From Deltaproteobacteria bacterium (lineage in GTDB: Bacteria; Desulfobacterota; Desulfobulbia; Desulfobulbales; Desulfobulbaceae), in assembly GCA_024280455.1 (NCBI GenBank), contig JAJRQC010000062.1:41638-105637 (forward strand): a stretch of DNA of 64,000 nucleotides, given 5' to 3'. Within the stretch, counting starts at the first letter, position 1. Each line of letters starts with the position of its first letter. Under the pieces are notes generated by a model that was not told the origin of the DNA, did no database searches, and saw only the letters and a list, made by a program, of their open reading frames with translations. The translations under genes were made by a program, and so were the position numbers. This document shows, piece after piece, positions 33,323 through 42,620 of this stretch.

Positions 33323-33715
33323 ATGACCGGTTACCGTCTGGAACACAAAAAGGACAAGCGCATGCTTGTCCTTTTTGCGTTTGGACTGTTTGTGTTGCTC
33401 TTCGACTTTATCCACATTACCCGGCCGTTGCTTACCTCCACAGCGAAAAAGCCTGAGCATATTGAAAGGGCAAGCCCTGCAGTCCTTTCACCGCGCCTTG
33501 CCTTTTTTTTCAATCAGCCCGTACCGATAAACCAAGCTGTGATTCAGGACCTCACCCTGTTGCCGGGTATCGGGGAACAGCTGGCAGGGCGGATTATTGC
33601 CTTTCGTGACAAGAACGGCGGCATTAATGACCGCAGCGACCTGGAACAGATACCTGGGATCGGCAGAAAGCTCAGTCGTAAATTCAGCGGGTTTGTCACA
33701 TTCTCACAGCCATGA
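33323..33715 (+). CDS. ComEA-like helix-hairpin-helix membrane protein
   Basis: 130 residues: a basic N-terminus, one transmembrane helix (LVLFAFGLFVLLFDFIHI), a linker, then a double helix-hairpin-helix DNA-binding domain (INQAVIQDLTLLPGIGEQLAGRI and LEQIPGIGRKL). Such proteins bind DNA at the outer face of the membrane, as ComEA does in uptake. Two starts are possible: ATG 33323, and ATG 33362 with AAGGA seven bases upstream. The second start and its ribosome site lie inside the hairpin at 33346-33377. The stop overlaps miaA by four bases. Confidence 0.8.
   Translation: MTGYRLEHKKDKRMLVLFAFGLFVLLFDFIHITRPLLTSTAKKPEHIERASPAVLSPRLAFFFNQPVPINQAVIQDLTLLPGIGEQLAGRIIAFRDKNGGINDRSDLEQIPGIGRKLSRKFSGFVTFSQP
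33346..33377 (+). terminator. Perfect 14-bp hairpin with U-run after cimA, overlapping a possible start
   Basis: CAAAAAGGACAAGC (33346-33359) and GCTTGTCCTTTTTG (33364-33377) are exactly complementary around GCAT. With the following T-run it has the form of an intrinsic terminator for lysC-cimA. It also contains AAGGA and the ATG at 33362 of the ComEA-like gene, so the folded RNA would hide that start. Confidence 0.7.
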
Positions 33716-34668
33716 CGGGAACAAAACACATACGAATTGACGAGCCGGTTCTGGTGCTGGTTGGCCCAACCGCCATCGGTAAAACAGCGCTTTCGCTAGA
33801 AATTGTTCGTGAGTTTGATTGTGAAATAATATCAATGGACTCCATGCAGGTGTATCGCCACATGGATATCGGTACTGCCAAACCAGGTAAAGATGAACTC
33901 ATGCGTGTTCGCCATTATTTGATTGATCTTATTGAACCCGATGATCAGTATAATGCGGCCCGCTTTGTCAAGGACTGCCTGGAAGCAATACGAACCATAA
34001 CCGAGCGTAAAAAGATCCCGCTGATTACCGGTGGGACCGGACTGTATCTCTCTTCACTGCTGAATGGGCTTTTTGCTGATATTCCAGTGAGGGAAGAAGT
34101 AAAAAAAGAGCTTCAAGCCAGACTGGCTGGTAGAGGACTGCCGGGAATGTACGAAGAACTCTGCACTGTAGATCCGGTATCGGCCGGCCGTATTCATCAA
34201 AATGATAAACAGCGAATTCTTCGCGGCCTTGAAATTTACTTTTCCACAGGAACGACATGGTCCAGGCATCTGGAGCAGCAACAAAAACGTCAGCCGCCGG
34301 TGCAGTTCACCAGGCTGCTTGAGATCGGACTGACCTGTGAGCGTGAACTTCTTTACCAGCGAATAGAGCAGCGTTCCGACATTATGCTTGAACAGGGGTT
34401 CATTGATGAGGTCAAAAAATTGCGGGCTATGGGGTATGGAGGTTCGCTCCCGTCCATGCAGTCAATAGGGTATCGCCATGCCAATCAGCTGCTTGATGGT
34501 AAATGGAGCTATGGTGAGATGAAGGAATATCTTGTTCGCGACACCCGGCGATATGCAAAACGGCAGCTCACATGGTTTCGCAGAAGCAACGATATGCACT
34601 GGTATGAGCGGTCAGAAAGCTCTCAAGTAATCGGCCATATCGAAATGGCATTAAGGGCGCAATTATGA
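33712..34668 (+). CDS. miaA: tRNA dimethylallyltransferase
   Basis: 318 residues. It adds the dimethylallyl group to N6 of A37 in tRNAs that read UNN codons; MiaB (38509) then adds the methylthio group. The P-loop is LVGPTAIGKTALSLE; DSMQVYRHMDIGTAKP and LITGGTGLYLSSLLNGL are the substrate and tRNA-binding signatures. The C-terminal RDTRRYAKRQLTWFRR is typical. It overlaps the ComEA-like gene by four bases. Confidence 0.96.
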   Translation: MTGTKHIRIDEPVLVLVGPTAIGKTALSLEIVREFDCEIISMDSMQVYRHMDIGTAKPGKDELMRVRHYLIDLIEPDDQYNAARFVKDCLEAIRTITERKKIPLITGGTGLYLSSLLNGLFADIPVREEVKKELQARLAGRGLPGMYEELCTVDPVSAGRIHQNDKQRILRGLEIYFSTGTTWSRHLEQQQKRQPPVQFTRLLEIGLTCERELLYQRIEQRSDIMLEQGFIDEVKKLRAMGYGGSLPSMQSIGYRHANQLLDGKWSYGEMKEYLVRDTRRYAKRQLTWFRRSNDMHWYERSESSQVIGHIEMALRAQL

Positions 34669-34732
34669 TGAATTGCGATATACAGTTAACGTTGACCATG
34701 CAGTTGGTGAGAGCAGGGGAGGGCAAGGATAT

Positions 34733-36472
34733 ATGAACTATTCCCTGCGCCCGTACCCTGAATCAATCTGTGAAAACACCTGTGAAGAACTGGCCCGGGC
34801 ATTAAACATTCCGCCTGCAGCTGCCGTCCTCCTCTGTCAACGTGGAATATCAACACCAAAACAGGCCACCGAGTACCTGTCGCCAAAACTTAAACGACTG
34901 CCGTCCCCATTTTTACTCAAAGGTATGCCTGAGGGGGTACAGCTGATCGTGCAGGCCATGGAGGAGCAGCAGCCCGTCATTGTCTATGGTGATTACGATG
35001 TTGACGGTATCTGCGCCACGGCACTTCTTGTTGATTTTTTATCCTTACTGCATCTGGAAGTGCACTGGCACATACCAAACAGGTTGACCGAGGGGTATGG
35101 ATTATCGTCCGAAACGGTACGGAAGTTAAGTGAGAAACATGCAGCTCCGGCTCTTCTTATTACGGTCGACAACGGAATCAGCGCTGCCCGGGAAGTTGCC
35201 GAGGCACGCTCTGCAGGTTTTCATGTTCTTGTAACCGATCACCATGAACCCCCGGAAGTCTACCCGCCCGCAGACGCATTGATTAACCCGAAACAAAAGG
35301 AATGCGGTTTCCCCTGCAAAGAACTTTCAGGGGCAGGCGTTGCCTTTTACCTCGTCATTGCATTACGTTCTACCCTTATAAAAAAGGGCTTCTGGCAGGA
35401 AAACAGCTCCCCGAATCTGAAAAACTACCTTGACCTGGTCGCACTAGGTACGGTAGCAGACGTCATGCCGCTTGTCGGAGTGAACAGGATACTTGTCAGG
35501 GCCGGTCTTGAGATATTGACCGAGCGCAGGCGTCCGGGAATCTGGGCACTTTGCGAACATATTGGCTTGAAAGAGGGCGATATTACTTCAGAAGATATCT
35601 CTTTTCGGATTGCACCAAGAATCAATGCAAGCGGGCGCCTGGGAACACCTGAAACCGCGGCCGGTCTACTCATGAGCAAACATGTCGAAAATGCACTTGA
35701 GTTTGCCAGGGCCCTTGACCTGAAGAACATGGAAAGGCGACGGATAGAGGCGGAAATTATACCGGGTGCAATCAACCAGAGCCATCAACAGGTAAGCAAC
35801 AGGGCATCGGCCCTTGTTGTCTACGATGCTTCCTGGCATCCTGGTGTTATCGGCATCGTGGCCTCAAAACTCTGTGAAAAATTCAGGCGTCCAGCTCTAG
35901 CACTTACCGATGATCCGACAAATAACGACCATGTTAAAGGATCCGGCAGAACAACCAATGGAATCAACATTTATGATGCAGTTGAGGAATGCCGTGCTCA
36001 TCTTGTAAAATTCGGTGGTCATCCAAAGGCTATAGGCTTATCACTGCGGCGTGAAGTGCTTTTGGACTTTACTAAGAAATTTTGCGCTGCAGTAGATGAT
36101 CAGGCCGGCGACGTTTTAAACCAACCCAGACTAATCAAATACGACCATCACTTACAAAACGGCGCGAATATTGTAAATCCAGAATTTATAGGGCTTTTAC
36201 GTCAATTCGAACCGTTTGGCGAAAAGAATCCCGAACCGGTTTTTCTTATTAAAGATGTACGGCTTACCCAGGTTGCGCTGATCAAGGGTGACCATTTGAA
36301 ATTTTCCCTACAGCTTAATGGAAAATCATATCGGGGAATCGGCTTTGGCATGGGAGAGCACCTGAACGTAACACGACAGCAGGTCGATCTTACTTTTACA
36401 TTTAAACATTCGGTCTACAGGGGAAGGGAGCGAGTTGAGCTGATTGTGGTCGACATAGCTCCAACATACTGA
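34733..36472 (+). CDS. recJ: Single-stranded-DNA-specific exonuclease RecJ
   Basis: 5'-3' ssDNA exonuclease of 579 residues acting in recombination and mismatch repair. DHH-family motifs are present in order: YGDYDVDGICATALL, VTVDNGIS, VTDHHEPPEVYP, and GGHPKAIGLSL in the DHHA1 domain, with a C-terminal OB fold. ATG 34733 with AAGGA just upstream is preferred. The frame from TTG 34673 would add 20 unlikely residues. Confidence 0.94.
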   Translation: MNYSLRPYPESICENTCEELARALNIPPAAAVLLCQRGISTPKQATEYLSPKLKRLPSPFLLKGMPEGVQLIVQAMEEQQPVIVYGDYDVDGICATALLVDFLSLLHLEVHWHIPNRLTEGYGLSSETVRKLSEKHAAPALLITVDNGISAAREVAEARSAGFHVLVTDHHEPPEVYPPADALINPKQKECGFPCKELSGAGVAFYLVIALRSTLIKKGFWQENSSPNLKNYLDLVALGTVADVMPLVGVNRILVRAGLEILTERRRPGIWALCEHIGLKEGDITSEDISFRIAPRINASGRLGTPETAAGLLMSKHVENALEFARALDLKNMERRRIEAEIIPGAINQSHQQVSNRASALVVYDASWHPGVIGIVASKLCEKFRRPALALTDDPTNNDHVKGSGRTTNGINIYDAVEECRAHLVKFGGHPKAIGLSLRREVLLDFTKKFCAAVDDQAGDVLNQPRLIKYDHHLQNGANIVNPEFIGLLRQFEPFGEKNPEPVFLIKDVRLTQVALIKGDHLKFSLQLNGKSYRGIGFGMGEHLNVTRQQVDLTFTFKHSVYRGRERVELIVVDIAPTY

Positions 36473-36706
36473 TATTTCAACAAAAGGATAAATTCAACAT
36501 AATATATATTATGCGACATTGTGTATTTTAGCCGCCAGGGTCGCTTTGCCCAAACAATAGATGGACTTTTCAATCGGCCTGGGGTTAAATAACTGCTTTT
36601 CAGGTGAAAATGCCCCTCGGGTACCTACTTTCGCAGAAGGAAGATGCTCGATATTTCAGCTCGATAACGCAAATATTTTATCTTTTACATACAGCTTGAG
36701 GCCATC

Positions 36707-38149
36707 ATGAACAGAGATATTTACCAGGAGCCCCTTGTCTCCCGCTATACCAGCCCGGAAATGCAGCACCTGTTTTCCGAGCGCTTTAAGTTTACCCACT
36801 GGCGTACGTGCTGGGTTGCCCTTGCCGAAGCACAATGCGAGCTCGGCCTTTCACTTGTTACCCGGGAAATGGTTGATGAACTCAAGGCCCACGTTGAAGA
36901 TATTGATTTTGAGCTTGCCGCAGCCAAGGAAAAGGAAATCCGTCACGATGTGATGGCCCATGTCTTTGCCTACGGCCGGAAATGCCCCAAAGCTGAAGCT
37001 ATTATTCATCTGGGCGCAACCTCACAGTTCGTAGTCTGCAACACCGATCTGCATATCCAGAAAAAGGCCCTGCAACTGGTTAAGCAAGGTATTGTCAATG
37101 TTGTTGCCAATCTGGCCCGCTTCTGCAACACATACAAAGATATGGCCACCCTGGGCTTTACCCATTATCAGGCCGCTCAACCAACAACCATCGGCAAGCG
37201 TAATACCCTGTATATTCAAGACCTTCTCATGGATCTTGCGTATATTGAGCAACTTGAGTTGAAGATTGTTGCCCGCGGAGCAAAGGGTACGGTCGGCACC
37301 CAGGCAACCTTTCTAGAGCTGTTTGAAGGCGACCATGCTAAAGTTCGCGCTCTTGATGAACTTGTTGCCAAAAAGCTTGGATTTAACGACGTTTTTCCAG
37401 TTACAGGTCAAACATATCCGCGCAAGCTCGATATGAAAACAGCGGAAACCCTGGCCGGAGTCGGCATGCCTGCGCACAAGTTTGCAGTCGACCTGCGGTT
37501 GCTTTCCAATCTCAAGGTCCAGGAAGAACCCTTTGCAAAACAACAGGTCGGCAGTTCAGCCATGGCCTACAAGCGTAACCCCATGCGATCCGAGCGCATG
37601 ACAGGACTTGCCCGCAAACTCATGGGCCTGCCTGCCGACTTTGCTGCAACTGCCGGCAACCAGTGGTTTGAACGAACCCTGGACGACTCAGCTATCCGGA
37701 GAATGGATCTCGCCCAGGCCTTTCTCTTGACCGATGCAATCCTTAAGCTGTATGTAAATATCACCAGTGACATGGTTGTGTATCCGAAACAGGTTGAACG
37801 ATATCTCAGGGCTGAACTTCCCTTTATGGCCACGGAAAAGATACTTATGGCCTGTGTGGAGCGCGGAAAAAGCAGGCAGGAGATGCATGAGGTTATCCGG
37901 GAACATTCTGTAGCCGCCGGCCTGGCTGTGAAGGAACAGGGAAAAGAAAATGATTTACTTGAACGGCTGGCCGAAGATGATCGTATCCCCTTTGAACTTA
38001 ACGAAATCAATGGGCTGATTTCAAATTACCAGGAGTTTACCGGGCGAGCCAGTGAGCAGACTACCGAATACCTTCGGGAAGTTGTCGCGTCGGTACTTGA
38101 ACGGCACAGTGACTTGATCGGCTCTACTGATGCGAGTTTAACCGTATGA
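36707..38149 (+). CDS. purB: Adenylosuccinate lyase
   Basis: 480-residue fumarase-superfamily enzyme of purine synthesis; it cleaves adenylosuccinate and SAICAR with release of fumarate. FTHYQAAQPTTIGKR contains the catalytic-loop region and GSSAMAYKRNPMRSERM is the family signature. The 234-bp upstream gap has an AT-rich block near 36500 but no recognisable purine riboswitch. The ribosome site is a modest GAGG just before ATG. Confidence 0.95.
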   Translation: MNRDIYQEPLVSRYTSPEMQHLFSERFKFTHWRTCWVALAEAQCELGLSLVTREMVDELKAHVEDIDFELAAAKEKEIRHDVMAHVFAYGRKCPKAEAIIHLGATSQFVVCNTDLHIQKKALQLVKQGIVNVVANLARFCNTYKDMATLGFTHYQAAQPTTIGKRNTLYIQDLLMDLAYIEQLELKIVARGAKGTVGTQATFLELFEGDHAKVRALDELVAKKLGFNDVFPVTGQTYPRKLDMKTAETLAGVGMPAHKFAVDLRLLSNLKVQEEPFAKQQVGSSAMAYKRNPMRSERMTGLARKLMGLPADFAATAGNQWFERTLDDSAIRRMDLAQAFLLTDAILKLYVNITSDMVVYPKQVERYLRAELPFMATEKILMACVERGKSRQEMHEVIREHSVAAGLAVKEQGKENDLLERLAEDDRIPFELNEINGLISNYQEFTGRASEQTTEYLREVVASVLERHSDLIGSTDASLTV

Positions 38150-38216
38150 ACCGGGTTGACTGTTCAAGCCGATCAAATGGTTTGAGCCGCGAACCTATCG
38201 AACGTTTTTCTCTATC

Positions 38217-38453
38217 ATGCAAAAAATATTTCTCCACATTGCCCGTGCAAAGATAGCCTGGTTCAAGTTTATCCTTGAAGGATACGATGGCCTGTGCATA
38301 CTGAGTACCGTTGACCGTGACAAGGGGCTTGTCACGGTCAACTATCATTCATCGAGCGCGCCGGAACTCTTTGCCCTTCTTGCCGCGCTCAGCCCGGACC
38401 TGTCACCGTACTGGTCACCAGGTGAAACCGACGACCAGAAAGTGCAGAAATAA
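38217..38453 (+). CDS. DUF4911-family small protein
   Basis: 78 residues with the DUF4911 pattern: IAWFKFILEGYDGLCILSTVD, then a short beta segment and a C-terminal helix rich in Leu and Pro. The family is short and mostly found in Desulfobacterota; its function is unknown. It often lies beside miaB, as here (55 bp upstream). Codons for the STVDRDKGLVTVN turn form a perfect 15-bp inverted repeat (38310-38342). Confidence 0.7.
   Translation: MQKIFLHIARAKIAWFKFILEGYDGLCILSTVDRDKGLVTVNYHSSSAPELFALLAALSPDLSPYWSPGETDDQKVQK
38310..38342. repeat. Perfect 15-bp inverted repeat inside the DUF4911 gene
   Basis: GTTGACCGTGACAAG and CTTGTCACGGTCAAC are exactly complementary with a GGG loop. It lies wholly within coding sequence. 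No T-run follows, so it is not a classical terminator; it may bind a protein or fold in the mRNA. Confidence 0.8.
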
Positions 38454-38508
38454 TTCTTTGATGCAAAACATGAGTAATGCATCTCAACCTATCATATTTA
38501 TGAACTAA

Positions 38509-39852
38509 ATGGCTAAGCATCTTTATATAAAAACCTTTGGTTGCCAGATGAATGAACGGGATTCTGAAATCATCGAGCAGCTTCTGGCAAGATCAGATTA
38601 TGTCCTGGTCAGCGAACCCCAAACCGCTGATCTTATCCTGATCAACACCTGCTCCATCCGTGACAAGGCCGAACAAAAGGTCTACAGCCTGCTTGGCCAA
38701 CTGGCACCTCTTAAAAAAGAAAACCCCCAGCTCAAGATCGGCGTAATCGGATGCGTTGCCCAGCAGGAAGGCGACAAAATCTGCAAACGAGCTCCGTATG
38801 TGGATATGATTGTCGGCACGCAGCAAATCTACCGGATCCCCTCCATGCTCGACCGGCTTGCCGACGGACAGACCACCCGGGAGATTGCGACTGATCTCGA
38901 AGGTTCTTTTATTATTCCAGCCTTTCAGAAACTCTTGCGGGGCAAGCCCCCCTCCCCTGCTCCGGCTGAATTTCGAAAATTTGTTACAATCATGCAGGGG
39001 TGCAACAACTACTGCAGTTACTGTGTAGTTCCATCAACCAGGGGCCGTGAAATCAGTCGCCCGGTTGTCGACATTGTTGAAGAGGTTCGAATTCTCATTG
39101 AACAGGGGATTAAAGAGATTACCCTGCTTGGACAAAACGTGAACTCATACGGCCAGACCAACGCTGTCGATGAACACCCTGTTTCCTTTGCCGACCTGCT
39201 GTATTGGGTTGCCGAGATTCCCGGACTTGAACGTCTGCGATTTACAACCTCAAACCCCAAGGATCTCTCAGAGAAACTCATTAACTGCTTTGCTGAAATC
39301 GACATCCTCTGCCCGCACTTCCACCTTCCGGTTCAATCGGGTTCTAATCATATCCTCCAGAAAATGGACCGTAAGTATACCCGGGAAAGTTATCTGGAAA
39401 AAGTTGCCGCACTTCGTGAGATCCGACCGGATATCGCCCTGGCCACGGATATAATTGTCGGATTTCCAGGTGAGAGTGACGAAGATTTTACCCAGACCAT
39501 GGATCTTCTCGAAACGGTCCGGTTTCACGGATCATTCTCTTTTAAATATTCAGATCGGCCCAATACCCGCTCTGCCGATTTTGCAGATAAGGTTCCGGAA
39601 ACCGTTAAAAAAGAACGGCTGAAACAGTTTCAGGACAGGCAGGACCAGATCAGCCTTGAACAGAATGAAAAATATGTTGGTACCGTGCAAAAGGTTATGG
39701 TCGAGTCAGGCGGAGACGGAAAGGCCAAGGGGCGCACCGGGACCAACCATATTGTCCACTTTCCCTGCTCCGATGACGTTCACCCCGGAAACACTGTGGA
39801 CGTTCAGATCACTCGTGCCGGCAAACATTCCCTGCAGGGCGAGAAGGCCTGA
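38509..39852 (+). CDS. miaB: tRNA-2-methylthio-N6-dimethylallyladenosine synthase
   Basis: 447-residue radical SAM methylthiotransferase that completes ms2i6A at tRNA position 37, acting after MiaA. The N-terminal cluster domain has KTFGCQMNERDSE, NTCSIRDKAEQK and GVIGCVAQQEG. The radical SAM motif is CNNYCSYC in IMQGCNNYCSYCVVPSTRG. A C-terminal TRAM domain ends near VDVQITRAGKHSLQG. The gene begins at ATG 38509 without an obvious ribosome site. Confidence 0.96.
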   Translation: MAKHLYIKTFGCQMNERDSEIIEQLLARSDYVLVSEPQTADLILINTCSIRDKAEQKVYSLLGQLAPLKKENPQLKIGVIGCVAQQEGDKICKRAPYVDMIVGTQQIYRIPSMLDRLADGQTTREIATDLEGSFIIPAFQKLLRGKPPSPAPAEFRKFVTIMQGCNNYCSYCVVPSTRGREISRPVVDIVEEVRILIEQGIKEITLLGQNVNSYGQTNAVDEHPVSFADLLYWVAEIPGLERLRFTTSNPKDLSEKLINCFAEIDILCPHFHLPVQSGSNHILQKMDRKYTRESYLEKVAALREIRPDIALATDIIVGFPGESDEDFTQTMDLLETVRFHGSFSFKYSDRPNTRSADFADKVPETVKKERLKQFQDRQDQISLEQNEKYVGTVQKVMVESGGDGKAKGRTGTNHIVHFPCSDDVHPGNTVDVQITRAGKHSLQGEKA

Positions 39853-39899
39853 CAATAGATAAGGTATTACGTTATATTTTAACGAGAACTTGGTGAATT

Positions 39900-40559
39900 A
39901 TGGATAGGATAATAGACCTTCATACACACACATTTTTCAGTGACGGCGCCTTGGTACCGGCCGAACATCTACGCCGGGTCGAGGTAATGGGCTATGAAGC
40001 CATTGCCATTACCGATCACGCCGATTCCTCGAATCTTGATTTTATCATTCCAAGAATTGTCCAGGCGGCAAAGGACTTGAACCCGGTCTCTACGACCCGG
40101 CTCATAGCCGGTATAGAGCTGACCCACGTGCCCCCTGCCCTGTATGGTAAACTTACAGCCCGTGCCCGTGAACTCGGGGCCGAAATTGTTGTCGCCCACG
40201 GCGAAACTCCGGTTGAACCGGTGGCTCCCGGCACCAATAGAGCGGCCCTTGAGGCAGGAGTGGATCTGCTGGCCCATCCAGGTTTTATCACCGAGGAAGA
40301 TGCCGCCCTGGCTGCAGAGCGTGGAATACTACTGGAGTTATCCGGTCGCGGTGGACACAGCCTGACCAATGGCCACGTGGTAAAAATAGCTGAGAAAACC
40401 GGGGCTATGTTGGCCGTCAATGCGGACGCCCACACCCCGAGTGATTTCCTCAGTCCGGAGATGGCCAAGAAAGTGGCTCTTGGCGCCGGTTTAAGCGAGG
40501 GGCGCTACAGGCAACTCCGTGAGGATATGCAGGTACTGGTACGAAAAATAACCGGCTGA
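39900..40559 (+). CDS. PHP-domain phosphoesterase
   Basis: 219 residues. Metal-binding motifs of the PHP superfamily are clear: DLHTHTFFSDG, AITDHADSSN, GIELTHVP, VAHGET, LAHPGF and NADAHTPSD. It stands alone rather than fused to a polymerase, as in histidinol-phosphatase-like and YcdX-type proteins. Its substrate is not evident. It follows miaB and ends 27 bp before the convergent parC. Confidence 0.85.
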   Translation: MDRIIDLHTHTFFSDGALVPAEHLRRVEVMGYEAIAITDHADSSNLDFIIPRIVQAAKDLNPVSTTRLIAGIELTHVPPALYGKLTARARELGAEIVVAHGETPVEPVAPGTNRAALEAGVDLLAHPGFITEEDAALAAERGILLELSGRGGHSLTNGHVVKIAEKTGAMLAVNADAHTPSDFLSPEMAKKVALGAGLSEGRYRQLREDMQVLVRKITG

Positions 40560-40586
40560 TGTCTGTTGTTCGCCCCCTGGAGATTT

Positions 40587-42620
40587 TTACTCACCCAGAG
40601 GTTTTTTTTGCTTATCCTGAGAGGGCGGAGTAAATCCGGGCAAAGTCGGAAGCGATTGCGGCTCTTTTCGCGGCTTACCGGTCATGTTGGCGACGCTGCG
40701 TACGGTTCGATTGCCCACCCGTTTTCCCTTGGCAGCCGCACCCTTGATCAGGTATTCGTCAAACTCAACCTCCAGCCGGTTATAACGGGCCCGGGCAGAG
40801 GGAACAAAGCTGACCCTGGCTCGAACATCCTTGTCGCCCACCACCAGCAACTGGATGATGGACCGTTTATGCTCCGGGAACAGCCGGTAGTCACGGTTAA
40901 TGATAAACTTCGGGGTCTTGAACCGTTTGACATAGGTTAGGTTCTCAAGGCCTGAGCGGTAGATTACATTAAAAACCAAGTCATTGTTCACCACCCCCAT
41001 CCACAGCAGGTTGGAGCCGATAAAAACCTTGTCGGCGACATTAACGACCCGGTACAGGCCGTCTTTAAAAATAAGCAGAATGCGGTCGTATTCCGAGCAG
41101 GTCAGTTCCAGGTCTTTCTTTGTATTTTCTACTTTAATTTTGTGCCCTAAGAATCCGGATTCCCGATGATATGCAACATGGATGTTTGACAGGGCTGCAG
41201 CTCGTGCATTGACCTCGTCAAACTGCTCAAGCCTGCTCTTACGCGGAAATTTTTTTCCGTATTTTCTCAGCAGGGCCTCAATATAGTTGACGGCAAAACC
41301 GACCATATCCTCCAGATGTTTGTCAATGATGGCGATCGCCTTCTCAAGGGCCTGGATCTCTTTCTGCTGCTTGTTGATATCGTAACGGGAAATACGTTTG
41401 ATCTTGATCTCAAGCAGTCGTTCAACGTCTTCTCTGGTGACCTTGCGAATCAGCTGGTCGGCAAAGGGGAAAAGGGCCTGCCGAACCGTAGAAATCACGG
41501 CCTTGTATGAAATCTTTTCCTCGATTTCCTTGTAGAGCCGTTCCTCGATGAAAATCTGTTCCAGCCTGCGGGCGTGGAGTTTATCCAGCAGCCTGCCTCG
41601 TTCTATATGGAGTTCTTTTTCCAGGTCCTGCAACAGTTTGTCGGTATTATGCCTGAGCGCCTCCTCAACCTGGACGATACAGGGCATATTCTCCCGAATA
41701 ACAACCAGATTCGGAGAAACGCTTAACTCACAGTCGGTAAAGGCATAGAGTGCGTCGATAGTCTCATCGGCATGGACCCCGCGCGGCAGTTTGATTTCAA
41801 CCTCGACCTCTTCAGCGGTGTAATCGTTGATCGAGGTGATTTTAAGTTTACCGGCCTTGGCGGCCTTTTCCACCGAGTCGATCAGGGACTGGGTGGTCAG
41901 GTTGTAGGGCAACTCGGTAACGGCAATGGTTTTGTCGTCCACCTTTTCAATTTTTGCCCGGCAGCGCAGGCGGCCGTTGCCATGATCATAAGATGAAACA
42001 TCGACAATGCCGCCCCTGGGAAAGTCCGGGTAGATCGTAAATTCTTTGCCGCGTAAATGCTTGATTTGACATTTGAGCAATTCGCAGAAGTTATGGGGCA
42101 TGATCTTGGTCGCCATGCCCACGGCAATGCCTTCGGCTCCGAGCAGAAGCAACAGGGGTAATTTGGCAGGCAGAGACACCGGTTCCTGCATGCGGCCGTC
42201 ATAGGAGTCGACAAACTCAGTCAGGTCTTTGTTAAACAGGGTTTCCCGGGCAAGGGGTGACAGCCGGCATTCAATATAACGGGCGGCAGAGGCCTGGTCA
42301 CCGGTAAAAATGTTACCAAAATTCCCCTGCCGGTCAACGAGATAGCCTTTGTTTGCCAGGTTGACCAGGGCGGCAAAAATGGATTGATCCCCGTGGGGAT
42401 GCAACTTCATGGTCTCGCCGACTACGTTAGCCACTTTGTGAAAACGGCCGTCATCAATATTATGCAGGGTCTGAAGAATACGGCGCTGAACCGGTTTCAA
42501 GCCGTCATTGATATCAGGAATGGCACGTTCTCGGATAACATAGGAGGTGTAATCCAGAAAGTTGCGGTCAAAGAGTTTGTGGAGCTTGCCCCGCTGTCTG
42601 GTTTCGGTGATCTCGCTCAT
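40587..42620 (-). CDS. parC: Type IIA topoisomerase A subunit, ParC-like (Bacteroidetes-like form)
   Basis: 677-residue DNA breakage-reunion subunit. YTSYVIRERAIPDINDGLKPVQRRIL starts the winged-helix domain; the catalytic tyrosine is in SAARYIECRLSPLA, and HPHGDQSIFAALVNLA lies before it. A long coiled coil (about 330-480) follows, with IKRISRYD. The C-terminal ~130 residues are short and basic and do not show six clear beta-pinwheel repeats, unlike GyrA. The form resembles the ParC-like enzymes of Bacteroidetes more than E. coli ParC. It is coupled to parE by ATGA overlap. Confidence 0.88.
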   Translation of the reverse strand: MSEITETRQRGKLHKLFDRNFLDYTSYVIRERAIPDINDGLKPVQRRILQTLHNIDDGRFHKVANVVGETMKLHPHGDQSIFAALVNLANKGYLVDRQGNFGNIFTGDQASAARYIECRLSPLARETLFNKDLTEFVDSYDGRMQEPVSLPAKLPLLLLLGAEGIAVGMATKIMPHNFCELLKCQIKHLRGKEFTIYPDFPRGGIVDVSSYDHGNGRLRCRAKIEKVDDKTIAVTELPYNLTTQSLIDSVEKAAKAGKLKITSINDYTAEEVEVEIKLPRGVHADETIDALYAFTDCELSVSPNLVVIRENMPCIVQVEEALRHNTDKLLQDLEKELHIERGRLLDKLHARRLEQIFIEERLYKEIEEKISYKAVISTVRQALFPFADQLIRKVTREDVERLLEIKIKRISRYDINKQQKEIQALEKAIAIIDKHLEDMVGFAVNYIEALLRKYGKKFPRKSRLEQFDEVNARAAALSNIHVAYHRESGFLGHKIKVENTKKDLELTCSEYDRILLIFKDGLYRVVNVADKVFIGSNLLWMGVVNNDLVFNVIYRSGLENLTYVKRFKTPKFIINRDYRLFPEHKRSIIQLLVVGDKDVRARVSFVPSARARYNRLEVEFDEYLIKGAAAKGKRVGNRTVRSVANMTGKPRKEPQSLPTLPGFTPPSQDKQKKPLGE

